Assembly: GCA_949451605.1 (NCBI GenBank)
Contig: CASTSB010000001.1
Span: forward strand, 147,685 to 211,684
Source: an uncultured Bacilli bacterium
Lineage (GTDB): Bacteria > Bacillota_I > Bacilli_A > RF39 > UBA660
DNA length: 64,000 nucleotides
Direction: 5' to 3'
Shown here piece after piece: positions 9,702-17,597 of this stretch. The notes below the pieces were generated by a model, which had not been told where the DNA came from, ran no database searches, and worked only from the letters and a program-made list of their open reading frames with translations. A program made the translations under genes and the position numbers. How positions within the stretch are numbered: position 1 is the first letter of the stretch; every line of letters starts with the position of its first letter.

Positions 9702-9733
9702 GAAAGAAGAAAACTTAATTATGTTTCTTCTTT
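9702..9733 (-). terminator. Terminator of the copper operon
   Basis: A 10-bp stem (AAAGAAGAAA with TTTCTTCTTT, 11-base loop containing the copA stop codon) followed on the minus strand by a T-rich stretch. The stem is A/T-rich, so efficiency is uncertain. Confidence 0.55.
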
Positions 9734-11940
9734 TTATTTAATATATTTTTAAGTCTTAAAGCATTTAAAATTACAGTTGTACTGCTTAATACCATTGCAA
9801 GGGATGCAATCATAGGATTTATTATAATATTAAATGGCTTTAATAGTCCTATTGCTAAAGGTATCATTAAAGTGTTGTAAAAGAAGGCCCAAAATAGATT
9901 TTGCTTTATATTGGTTATGGTTTTTTCACTTATATTAATAAGATTTAATATGCTTTCTAGATTATTACTAATTAAGATTACATCAGATGAATCTATGGCA
10001 ATTTCCATTCCACTATTTAAACTAATTCCAATATCAGCTAGGGCAAGGGATGGACTATCGTTTATTCCGTCTCCACACATTATTACTCTTTTGCCATTTT
10101 CCTTTAGTTTTTTTATTATATTTGATTTATCTTTTGGTAATACTTCTGAAACTATCTCATCAATGTTTAATTCTTTACCTATTTTAGTGGCAGTTTCATT
10201 ATTGTCTCCTGTAAGCATAATAATTTTGAAGCCTTTTCTTTTTAAGCTTGCAATTACTTGCTTTGCTTCACTCCTTATAATATCATTTACACCTATTAGA
10301 GCGATAATTTTATTATTTTCTACAACATAAACAATACTACAGCCTATTTCTTTTAAATGATCAGCATCTTTTAAATAATCATTTTTAATCTTTTCTTTTT
10401 CTAGTAATTTTAAATTTCCTAATAAGTATTCATTTTTATTAATAATAGCTTTAATACCTAGTCCTGGAAGCTCTTTATATTTTTGAACATTTAGCTTTTC
10501 TAAATCATTCTCTTTTAGATATTCTGTAAAAGTAGCTGCGATTGGATGAGTACTATTTGATTCAATGCTTCCAATCTTTATTAATAATTCACTTTCTGAT
10601 AAATCGCTGTAATTATAAATCTTTTTTATCTTTAATTTGCCATATGTAAGTGTACCAGTCTTATCAAATACTATGGTGTCCATCTTATTGGCGTTTTCTA
10701 AAATTTCGCTTTTTTTAATTAGTATTCCGTTTGATGCACAAAGCCCTTCACTAACTATAATTGCAAGTGGAGTGGCAAGTCCTAAACTACAAGGACATGC
10801 AACTACTAAAATAGTTACTAATGTTATTAAAGATGTTTCAATATTCTTTCCCATTAAAAGGTAAGTAATAAAGGTGATAATGGCAATTATTATTACAGTA
10901 GGTACAAAATAAGATGCTATTTTATCAGCAAGACGGGCAATTGGAACTTTACTATTAGATGATTCTAGTACTAATTTAACTATTTCTGATACTGTGGTTT
11001 CCTTTCCTATTCTTTCTGCTTTATATTCTATATATCCGTCATAATTAATACTACCAGCTATTACTTGATCATCTATAGAAAGTGATACAGGTTTACTCTC
11101 TCCTGTTATAAAGGCTTGATCAAAATGGGCTTGTCCTTTGACAATAGTTCCATCTACTGCAATTTTTTCTCCAGCTTTACAAACTAGTATATCACCCTGT
11201 TTTATCATATCTAAAGTAACTTCTTTTTCTTTTCCTTCTATTATAATTGTTGCCTTATTTGGGGTAATAGTTACTAAGTTTTTGATAGCTTCTTTAGTTT
11301 TGTCTTTACTTTTTTGATCTATAAAGCGTCCTAACTTTACAAAATAAATAATAGTTGCTACTGATTCAAAATATAAGTTCATAATATGGTTATGATCACC
11401 TTTCAATGCAAGAAAAGCACTATATAAACTAAACAAAAAACTTGATAATACGCCAATTCCTACTAGGGTATCCATATTAGGAGTTTGATGAATCAAATTT
11501 TTATATCCACTTTTTAGAATATCAAATCCATATATTATAAACAAACATGATAATATTAATAAAACAACTATATAATTTATTGGGTTTTCAATTGGATCTA
11601 ATAACTTAATAGTAGGAAGATTTAACATATGACCCATAGATATATACATTATCAAAATAATTAGAATTGTATGAATAATTAAGTTTAGTCTTGCTTTTTT
11701 ATTTACATTTTCAATTTTTATTTCTTGAAACTCTCCTAAACTTTCAAAGCCTGCACTTTTTACAAATCTATTTAAGTCATCTACTGTTAGTTTCTTCTCA
11801 TCATATTCAATTGATGCATTAGCCATAACTAAATTAACTGAAGCTTGAAGTATGCCATCTTGTTTTTGTAAATATTTTTCTAATCCATTAGAACAAGCAG
11901 AACAAGTCATACCTTCTATTGATAAAATTATCTTTTCCAT
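9715..11940 (-). CDS. copA: Copper-exporting P1B-type ATPase CopA
   Basis: This 741-residue heavy-metal P-type ATPase pumps Cu(I) out of the cytosol. One N-terminal HMA domain carries GMTCSAC (residues 10-16). The intramembrane metal site is the CPC motif (about residue 383). DKTGTLT (about 427) contains the phosphorylated Asp, TGE is in the actuator domain, and GDGINDSP (about 625) is the hinge. Eight membrane segments are expected. It lies 8 bases after copZ in one operon with an SDR enzyme and a queuosine-precursor transporter. No CsoR or CopY regulator gene is present nearby. The C-terminus is Lys-rich. Length is normal for the family. Confidence 0.95.
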   Translation of the reverse strand: MEKIILSIEGMTCSACSNGLEKYLQKQDGILQASVNLVMANASIEYDEKKLTVDDLNRFVKSAGFESLGEFQEIKIENVNKKARLNLIIHTILIILIMYISMGHMLNLPTIKLLDPIENPINYIVVLLILSCLFIIYGFDILKSGYKNLIHQTPNMDTLVGIGVLSSFLFSLYSAFLALKGDHNHIMNLYFESVATIIYFVKLGRFIDQKSKDKTKEAIKNLVTITPNKATIIIEGKEKEVTLDMIKQGDILVCKAGEKIAVDGTIVKGQAHFDQAFITGESKPVSLSIDDQVIAGSINYDGYIEYKAERIGKETTVSEIVKLVLESSNSKVPIARLADKIASYFVPTVIIIAIITFITYLLMGKNIETSLITLVTILVVACPCSLGLATPLAIIVSEGLCASNGILIKKSEILENANKMDTIVFDKTGTLTYGKLKIKKIYNYSDLSESELLIKIGSIESNSTHPIAATFTEYLKENDLEKLNVQKYKELPGLGIKAIINKNEYLLGNLKLLEKEKIKNDYLKDADHLKEIGCSIVYVVENNKIIALIGVNDIIRSEAKQVIASLKRKGFKIIMLTGDNNETATKIGKELNIDEIVSEVLPKDKSNIIKKLKENGKRVIMCGDGINDSPSLALADIGISLNSGMEIAIDSSDVILISNNLESILNLINISEKTITNIKQNLFWAFFYNTLMIPLAIGLLKPFNIIINPMIASLAMVLSSTTVILNALRLKNILNKKKKHN

Positions 11941-11948
11941 AATTTCAC

Positions 11949-12152
11949 CTATTTGATTTCAAAGCCTAAATCTTCAATTTTTTCTTTTACTTCTTCTATA
12001 TTCAATTCATTAGAAGCCGTAATTAATACTGTATTATTTTGGTGATTTGCTACTACCTTTTCAATACCATTTAAAGACAATAAAACATTTTCAACTCTTT
12101 TTTCACAGCCTCCACAAACCATTCCTTCAACATTTAAATCTATTTCTTTCAT
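11949..12152 (-). CDS. copZ: Copper chaperone CopZ-like HMA protein
   Basis: A 67-residue single heavy-metal-associated domain. The metal-binding motif is GMVCGGC (residues 10-16), and the pattern ending in IEDLGFEIK is usual for CopZ. It delivers Cu(I) to the HMA domain of the ATPase encoded 8 bases downstream. The gene starts one base after the transporter gene, so translation is probably coupled. The loop reads CGGC rather than the more common CSAC/CNHC, which is within the family range. Confidence 0.85.
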   Translation of the reverse strand: MKEIDLNVEGMVCGGCEKRVENVLLSLNGIEKVVANHQNNTVLITASNELNIEEVKEKIEDLGFEIK

Positions 12153-12153
12153 A

Positions 12154-12828
12154 TTATAATTCCCTTTCTTTTACTCTTTTACTCAAATATAAAAATGGTG
12201 TATCACATAATGCAATTAGTAATTCGATGATAGTTGTGCCTATAGCTATTGATAAAATATCATTACCACTATAAATTCCATAGAAAGCAAAGAATGTAAA
12301 TAAGAAATTTTCTCCACCATTACATATTATGGTTGCTAAGTTATTTCTTAACCAAAGCTTTTTACCTTTACATATTACTTTTAGTTTATCAAAAAGCCAT
12401 ACATCAGCCATATTGGCAATAAAATACATAAATACGCTTGATAGACAAATTCTTGGAGATAGCCCAAAAAGCATATTCATAGCATCTGATGCTACGTCAA
12501 TAGAATTAGCTTCATATAGCAAACTAATTTGAGTTACTATCAAATATATTATAACAGAAGAAAGCCCTATATATACACCTTTCCTGGCTGTTTTTTTACC
12601 ATAATTTTCACTTAAAATATCAGTTACTAAGAAAGTTGAGGCAAATAAAACATTTCCTAAAGAAGTTTCTAATCCAAACATATTTACACTCTTTGCGACT
12701 TGAATATTAGCTAATATTGATGCGATAGCTATCCAAGCGTAAAGGCCTGTTTTACCGAATAATTTTTTTGCTACTAAAATCAAGCTAAATGTTGAAATTA
12801 TTTCTATAATTAATAATAATTCATTCAT
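12154..12828 (-). CDS. Queuosine precursor transporter (YhhQ/VUT family)
   Basis: A 224-residue membrane protein with six to seven segments. The diagnostic early stretch is ASTFLVTDILSENYGKKTARKGVY, read here at about residues 64-87, whose DxxSExYG core is the hallmark of the vitamin-uptake-like (VUT, formerly DUF165) family. A later GGENFLF and ALCDTPF also match. Members import preQ0/preQ1 or queuine for tRNA modification. It sits between an SDR gene (15 bases) and copZ (1 base). No preQ1 riboswitch precedes it because it is internal to the operon. Substrate is inferred from the family. Confidence 0.85.
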   Translation of the reverse strand: MNELLLIIEIISTFSLILVAKKLFGKTGLYAWIAIASILANIQVAKSVNMFGLETSLGNVLFASTFLVTDILSENYGKKTARKGVYIGLSSVIIYLIVTQISLLYEANSIDVASDAMNMLFGLSPRICLSSVFMYFIANMADVWLFDKLKVICKGKKLWLRNNLATIICNGGENFLFTFFAFYGIYSGNDILSIAIGTTIIELLIALCDTPFLYLSKRVKEREL

Positions 12829-12843
12829 TTACATTCCTCTTTT

Positions 12844-13488
12844 CTACCAAATGAAATTTGATTTTAAAGCCTCTCCATTATCTATGAAAATATCTTGACC
12901 TGTCATTGATTTATTATTTACAGCAATAAAATAAGTAAAATCAGCTATTTCTTCCGCACTTGCCCATTTATTTAATAGTGTTTCATCTAATACTTGTTTC
13001 CAAAGTGTTGGAGAATCAATAATATGTTGATTAAGTTTTGTAATAACTCCTCCTGCAGAAATACTATTACTTGTAGCTCCATAATTAGCAATTCTTAAGG
13101 CGACATTTTTCATATAGGCTACAATTCCACCTTTACTGGCTACATATTCTGGAAATTCAGCTCCAGTAGTTGCACTTGCAGAGGCCATAAATACAACTGA
13201 CTTTATTTTAGGTTGAATAGCATACTTTTCTGTAACTGCAATTGTTGCTTTTAAATTGATATCAATATCGGTTACGTTATTTTGAACGCCTGCGTTATTA
13301 ATTAGTATTTCTACATTATCGATTGATGGAAGAGTCTTGCTTATATCTCCCACTATATGAGTATAGTGTTCACTATTTATTGTAGACTCATTTATATCTA
13401 TTCCTATAACTTCGTGTCCTTCATTTATAAATTTTGATGCGACTGCCCTGCCAATTCCTTCTGATGTTCCTGTTATTAATACTTTCAT
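12844..13488 (-). CDS. Short-chain dehydrogenase/reductase
   Basis: A 214-residue Rossmann oxidoreductase. ITGTSEGIGRAVA (residues 5-17) is the NAD(P)-binding TGxxxGxG motif, NNAG follows near residue 64, and YVASKGG provides the catalytic Tyr and Lys. The protein is shorter than the usual 240-260 residues, with a reduced substrate-binding region. It is the first gene of an operon with the queuosine-precursor transporter, copZ and copA. Substrate is unknown. The ATG at 13488 follows GAGGTG. Confidence 0.8.
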   Translation of the reverse strand: MKVLITGTSEGIGRAVASKFINEGHEVIGIDINESTINSEHYTHIVGDISKTLPSIDNVEILINNAGVQNNVTDIDINLKATIAVTEKYAIQPKIKSVVFMASASATTGAEFPEYVASKGGIVAYMKNVALRIANYGATSNSISAGGVITKLNQHIIDSPTLWKQVLDETLLNKWASAEEIADFTYFIAVNNKSMTGQDIFIDNGEALKSNFIW

Positions 13489-13542
13489 GCTTACACCTCT
13501 TTTTCTATTAAAACAAATAAAGTATATTCATTAACACGCTAT

Positions 13543-13571
13543 ATTTTAAACTATCAATTCTTTCTTGTCAA
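13543..13571 (-). promoter_or_regulatory. Sigma-A-like promoter for the SDR-copA operon
   Basis: Minus strand: -35 TTGACA (13566-13571), 17-base spacer, -10 TAAAAT (13543-13548), about 55 bases before the SDR start. No obvious dyad for a copper repressor was seen around it. Confidence 0.6.
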
Positions 13572-13613
13572 AACTTTTTAAAGCAAATAAAAATCAATCT
13601 TTCGACTGACATT

Positions 13614-14588
13614 TTATTCTGCTATCATACTAATAATATATAGAATATAAATAGTTATTAGTAGAAAGCCTTTGCCTCTACTAAGCTCACTTTTATCATT
13701 TAATACAGAGACTAATTGTAAAAATAGCGTCACCATAATTAAGACAAGAATACTTAAATTAAAATCTAAGGAAAAAGATAGAGGATTAATTACTGCTCCT
13801 AAACCAATTAGTAAACATAAATTTAAGATGTTTGAACCTGAAATATTTCCAAGTAAAAGATTAGTTTCATCTTTTTTGGCAGCTATAATTCCTGTTATTA
13901 TTTCTGGTAATGCAGTTCCAATAGCAACAATAGTCATACCTATAAACTTTTCTGATAAGTTAAATTCCTTAGCTACTATTACAGAATTATCTACTACGAA
14001 ATCGGCACCAAATTTTAAACCAATAACGCCAATTACTAAATAAAGAATAGTTTTAAATAAAGAGTAGTTTTTTATGCTTTCTGCTTGTTCTTCTAGTTCA
14101 TTTTCTATTATTTCATTTTTGAGTTGTTTTTCTTCATATATTGTGTAGATTACATAGGCTACTGTACATAAAAGAAGAAATACTCCTTGTCCTCTAGTGA
14201 TTATTTGAGAGTGATTAAACATAGTTATGTTACCTAGATATAAAAGTAGTGCCATAGCAGCCATTCCTATTGGCAAATGCCTATTAATTATTCTTTTGTC
14301 TAATTTGACTGGTCTTATTAAACTTGTAATTCCAATTACTAATAAAAAGTTACATATACAGCTTCCAATAGCATTTCCTATTATCAAATCAGAGTGCCCA
14401 TCAACCGATGATACTATTGTTACAAAGACTTCTGGAAGAGAAGTACCGATGGCTATTATAGTAAGCCCTATAAGCATTTCTGATAAACCAAATCTTTTGG
14501 CTATGTTGGTTGCGGCTTCTACTAATAAGTCTGCACCTTTTATTAGAAAAATAAATCCTAAAATAATAAGTATTACTTCGGTTAACAA
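13614..14588 (-). CDS. Calcium/sodium antiporter (CaCA family, YrbG-like)
   Basis: A 324-residue membrane protein with ten segments in two inverted halves. Each half has the alpha-repeat: IGLTIIAIGTSLPE with GNAIGSCICNF in the first, and IGMTIVAIGTALPE with GNISGSNILN in the second. These acidic motifs bind Ca2+/Na+ in cation/calcium exchangers. The start is a TTG at 14588, placed 8 bases after AAGGAGG, with no better ATG near. It appears to be a single-gene unit. Ion specificity beyond the family is not readable. Confidence 0.88.
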   Translation of the reverse strand: MLTEVILIILGFIFLIKGADLLVEAATNIAKRFGLSEMLIGLTIIAIGTSLPEVFVTIVSSVDGHSDLIIGNAIGSCICNFLLVIGITSLIRPVKLDKRIINRHLPIGMAAMALLLYLGNITMFNHSQIITRGQGVFLLLCTVAYVIYTIYEEKQLKNEIIENELEEQAESIKNYSLFKTILYLVIGVIGLKFGADFVVDNSVIVAKEFNLSEKFIGMTIVAIGTALPEIITGIIAAKKDETNLLLGNISGSNILNLCLLIGLGAVINPLSFSLDFNLSILVLIMVTLFLQLVSVLNDKSELSRGKGFLLITIYILYIISMIAE

Positions 14589-14705
14589 GTAATTCCCCTC
14601 CTTACTTTGTTTCCTTGATGTATTATTTTCTATCTTAAATTAATGTTACAACAATAATCATTTAAAGTAAACTTAAAAGAAACAAATTATATTAATTTTT
14701 GTCAC

Positions 14706-14737
14706 TTAAAAAGTAAACCAATTTTGGCTTACCTTTT
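14706..14737 (-). terminator. Terminator after lactate dehydrogenase gene
   Basis: On the minus strand GGTAAGCC pairs with GGTTTAC(C) around the loop AAAATT, with G-U pairs, and a run of five U residues follows. Confidence 0.65.
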
Positions 14738-14739
14738 CT

Positions 14740-15648
14740 TTATTCTACTTCTTTAATAGCATTCTTTATAACATTTATGGAATTAATTATTTTCTTTGTT
14801 TCTTCCTCATCTAAAGGAATGAATATCTTTTCTTGTACTCCATTCATATTTACTATAGCTGGTGTTGAGATACAAACATCATTTTCTTTATCATAACTTG
14901 AGACTGGCAAAATAATATTCTTATCTTCTAATATGGCTGAAGTAATTCTTGCAAGGCACATTCCTATACCATAGTAAGTTGCACCTTTTCTTTTGATTAT
15001 TTCATATGCTGAATTTCTAACTTCTTCTTCAATTTCCTTCTTATCTTCTTCAGTTAGAAAGGAATCTAAGCTAGTTAGAGCGATATTGGCGTTACTCCAT
15101 GCAACAAATTCACTATCTCCGTGTTCTCCTATAACGTAGGCTTGAATATCTTTTGGCCTTACGCCTACTTTATTACTTACTAAATATTTAAGTCTTGCAG
15201 TATCTAAGGTTGTTCCTGAACCTATAACTTTATTTGGAGGGAGATTAGAATATTTTAATGTTAAATAAGTCATGACATCTAATGGATTAGTTGCTACTAA
15301 GAATATTCCATCAAAATTATTTTTCATTACATCATTAATAATCGATTTAAAAATCTTACTATTTTTATTAATAAGATCCATTCTGGTCTCGCCTACTTCT
15401 TGATTAGATCCAGCAGCAATTACAACTATTCTTGCATCACGACAATCCTCGTAACTACCTACTCTTACAAATACTCTTGTAGGACTGTATGCAAGGCAAT
15501 GATTTAGGTCCATTGCTTCTCCTTCAATTCTTTCTTTGTTTAAATCGATAAGTACTAATTCATCAACATAAGAATATTGATTTATAAGTGCATAGGCATA
15601 ACTCATGCCAACATTTCCGCATCCAATTAAAACTATTTTGTTTTTCAT
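14740..15648 (-). CDS. ldh: L-lactate dehydrogenase
   Basis: A 302-residue NAD-dependent 2-hydroxyacid dehydrogenase of the LDH/MDH family. GCGNVG (residues 9-14) binds NAD, GETRMDLINKN holds the substrate-binding Arg, and VIGEHGDSEF (about residue 175) carries the catalytic His. DLNHCLAY and VATNPLDVMTY also match LDH. The residue following GE in the specificity loop is Thr (NQEVGETRMD); the glutamine-containing loop favours lactate over malate. It ferments pyruvate to lactate and regenerates NAD+. A single-gene unit with its own terminator. Malate dehydrogenase is a less likely alternative. Confidence 0.85.
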   Translation of the reverse strand: MKNKIVLIGCGNVGMSYAYALINQYSYVDELVLIDLNKERIEGEAMDLNHCLAYSPTRVFVRVGSYEDCRDARIVVIAAGSNQEVGETRMDLINKNSKIFKSIINDVMKNNFDGIFLVATNPLDVMTYLTLKYSNLPPNKVIGSGTTLDTARLKYLVSNKVGVRPKDIQAYVIGEHGDSEFVAWSNANIALTSLDSFLTEEDKKEIEEEVRNSAYEIIKRKGATYYGIGMCLARITSAILEDKNIILPVSSYDKENDVCISTPAIVNMNGVQEKIFIPLDEEETKKIINSINVIKNAIKEVE

Positions 15649-15708
15649 ATTATATCCTTCCTTTTATTATTCTACTTTTAAAGTATACCACAAATTTTGA
15701 ATTATTAT

Positions 15709-15738
15709 AAAAAGTAATTCAATAAAGAATTACTTTTT
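15709..15738. terminator. Strong hairpin terminator after XRE gene
   Basis: A 12-bp perfect stem (left arm 15709-15720, loop AATAAA, right arm 15727-15738) flanked by A-run and T-run. It ends the XRE gene on the minus strand and lies upstream of the ldh gene. Confidence 0.8.
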
Positions 15739-15750
15739 TAAAGATTGATT

Positions 15751-16104
15751 TTATCTAACGTTAATATTAGTTATATTAAAGAATATAAAACTTATGATAT
15801 CTATAATTAGCAAAATTACAAATAGAATTCCCATAACTTTTAGTATTTTGATAGTTAAACCTGCTAAACGCTCAGTATTACTAATCTTTTCTTGCATGAT
15901 ATCTTTTATATCGTTATCACATAATTCATCTAAACTTATTTTAAAGATTTTAGATAACTCTTTTGCTTGTTTTATATCTGGTGATGTTTCTCCTAACTCC
16001 CATTTAGAAATTGTTTGCCTTGTTACAGAAAGTTTCAGTGCTAACTCTTCTTGTGAAAGATTTGCTTTTTTTCTTAAAGTATATATCTTATTTCCTATAT
16101 TCAT
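15751..16104 (-). CDS. XRE-family regulator with C-terminal membrane segment
   Basis: A 117-residue protein with an N-terminal Cro/CI helix-turn-helix: LSQEELALKLSVTRQTISKWE is contained in residues 16-36. It is followed by a linker and a single membrane segment at about residues 88-110. Many Firmicutes carry such membrane-tethered XRE proteins; targets are unknown. The ATG at 16104 follows AAAGGAG. It stands alone, with a long gene-free stretch upstream that may hold its operator. Confidence 0.8.
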   Translation of the reverse strand: MNIGNKIYTLRKKANLSQEELALKLSVTRQTISKWELGETSPDIKQAKELSKIFKISLDELCDNDIKDIMQEKISNTERLAGLTIKILKVMGILFVILLIIDIISFIFFNITNINVR

Positions 16105-16520
16105 TTTATTCTCCTTTCACTTATAATCTTATAGTTTTTATAATTATTATTCTACCAATTTAAAATGGAAATTGCGCAATATTTCTTAACATATTTATTT
16201 TTTTTAAATATTTAAGTATATCATCAAATGCTTAGTTGGGGATATGTTATATTAAAATGCAATTAATAATTGCTGATTTTAATATGAAAATATGAGTTAG
16301 CTGAGCTGTTTAATATTTTTATTATTAGAACTACATTCTATTCCTTTTATTTTTCATTATTTAACCTACTCTTTTATACTTAATTTAACTAGTCAGTATG
16401 TAACACCTTGATGATGTAAAATATATTCTCTCCTTTTTTGTTAGCTATTAATCTAACATATTATAATTTTAGATTTATCTTTATTTAATAACCTGGATAA
16501 ATATTTTAGGATAAATGAAT
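16105..16520. other. Gene-free AT-rich stretch
   Basis: The longest non-coding gap of the window, 416 bases between the XRE gene and the 3' end of the ORF6N gene. No open frame of note, tRNA or known riboswitch was recognised. It contains the inverted repeat described separately at 16249-16285. It must also hold the promoter of the XRE gene, for which I found no clear -35/-10 pair. Confidence 0.5.
16249..16285. repeat. Imperfect inverted repeat in the gap
   Basis: Outer arms ATATTAAAA (16249-16257) and TTTTAATAT (16277-16285) flank an inner 6-bp stem GCAATT/AATTGC with loop AAT. It lacks a proper U-run, so a terminator is doubtful. It may be an operator, a decayed mobile-element end or chance. 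Confidence 0.45.
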
Positions 16521-17402
16521 TTAATTTTTAATATTGGTTATATTTAATATATTTTTTAATAATTTTTCTATTTCATTTCTATTTTCTATTTCATTTATAG
16601 CAAAACATTTCTTTCCAAGATCTTTAAATGATGCTCCACAATGGAATACTGTTATTCTATCTACAATGATAAATCTATCATGATACGTATTATTATCTAT
16701 AAATGTAATATTATTATATTGTTTTAAATACTTATTTTTAAGGTCCGCGTTTATATTAGATGAAATGATTATAATTTTTCTATTCTTAAACTTTAATTCG
16801 TCTAAAATCTTTTTTCCAATATAGTTATCAATAATTATTATTTCTTCTTTTGCCATATTAAAAATATCTAATAGCACTGAATAAGCATCATAAATATCTC
16901 CTTTGAAAAAAATAGAATTTTTTGCTATAGCTTTAGAATCAAACTTATCAAATAATTCATCTATTCTTTTTGTATTATTATCAACTTTTTCTTCTAAAAG
17001 TAGGAATTTGTGCGGTAAAAAATTCTTATTGTAATTTATATAATGTCTCATTTTTACAAAGGTATCCATTATTCTAATACTTACTTCTGTAGCAATACTT
17101 GATTTTAAAATTGTTGCAAGCATGTAAACTCCTTGTTCTGTAAATATTCTAGGATTAGTTCTAGATTTTGAGCTAATATTTGCGGTCGCATTTTGCGACC
17201 ACAAATTATTAAGCTCATTATCATTTGCAATCCAAGATATTCTTTCTGGAAATTTTTCTTTATTTCTATAAACTGCTTCATTTACTCTTTTCGTTTCAAC
17301 ACCATACAGTCTTGCCAAATCAGAATCTAACATCACTTCATTTCCATTGATTTCATATATCATTTCCTCGATATTAATAATATCTTCTACTATTTCGTTC
17401 AT
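16521..17402 (-). CDS. ORF6N-domain protein with PLD-like C-terminus
   Basis: A 293-residue protein. Residues about 10-110 form an ORF6N (KilA-N related) DNA-binding domain: MLDSDLARLYGVETKRVNEAV, read at residues 20-40, and FTEQGVYMLATILKS are typical. The segment after residue 140 is a predicted coiled linker. Residues about 165-290 look like half of a phospholipase D-like domain, with EEIIIIDNYIG and YHDRFIIVD, i.e. an H-x-R/K core with D, as in HKD enzymes. ORF6N proteins are common on phage and mobile elements and in gut bacterial chromosomes. The gene is preceded by a structured leader RNA and a terminator, and the ribosome site AAGGAGG lies between terminator and ATG. Function is unresolved: DNA-binding regulator, nuclease or defence effector. 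Confidence 0.75.
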   Translation of the reverse strand: MNEIVEDIINIEEMIYEINGNEVMLDSDLARLYGVETKRVNEAVYRNKEKFPERISWIANDNELNNLWSQNATANISSKSRTNPRIFTEQGVYMLATILKSSIATEVSIRIMDTFVKMRHYINYNKNFLPHKFLLLEEKVDNNTKRIDELFDKFDSKAIAKNSIFFKGDIYDAYSVLLDIFNMAKEEIIIIDNYIGKKILDELKFKNRKIIIISSNINADLKNKYLKQYNNITFIDNNTYHDRFIIVDRITVFHCGASFKDLGKKCFAINEIENRNEIEKLLKNILNITNIKN

Positions 17403-17422
17403 TTAAAAACCTCCTTATAACG

Positions 17423-17454
17423 AAAAAAGGAGATACCTCTATAAAAGTATCTCC
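17423..17454 (-). terminator. Terminator-like hairpin in the ORF6N leader
   Basis: An 8-bp perfect stem (GGAGATAC with GTATCTCC, 10-base loop) followed on the minus strand by six U residues. It lies only 20 bases before the ORF6N start codon, so transcripts that stop here never reach the gene. Confidence 0.8.
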
Positions 17455-17471
17455 CGAATAGATATATTTTT

Positions 17472-17537
17472 ACTTGCCCAAAATATAAATTATCGATTAA
17501 ATTGTTCACATCAACACATGGCAAGTAATTGATGTAC
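17472..17537 (-). ncRNA. Candidate pseudoknotted leader RNA
   Basis: On the minus strand a hairpin ACATCAA (17535-17529) with TTGATGT (17514-17508) has a 14-base loop. That loop contains UACUUGCC (17527-17520), which is complementary over 8 bases to GGCAAGUA (17478-17471), an H-type pseudoknot arrangement. The putative transcription start falls at the first base of the hairpin and the terminator at 17423-17454 follows, giving an RNA of about 115 bases. The layout is that of a riboswitch or attenuator, or a free-standing small RNA. I do not recognise a known class. Confidence 0.45.
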
Positions 17538-17541
17538 TTAG

Positions 17542-17570
17542 AATATAGCATATTAATTTTCTAAATACAA
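17542..17570 (-). promoter_or_regulatory. Promoter for the ORF6N leader RNA
   Basis: Minus strand: -35 TTGTAT (17565-17570), 17-base spacer, -10 TATATT (17542-17547). The expected start is at about 17535-17537. Confidence 0.55.
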
Positions 17571-17597
17571 TCTAACAAAAATATTTTTTATTACAAT

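Noticed and set aside
12154..12850. preQ1 riboswitch before the queuosine-precursor transporter
   Set aside because: Only 15 bases separate it from the SDR gene, so there is no room for one; nothing similar lies before the operon.
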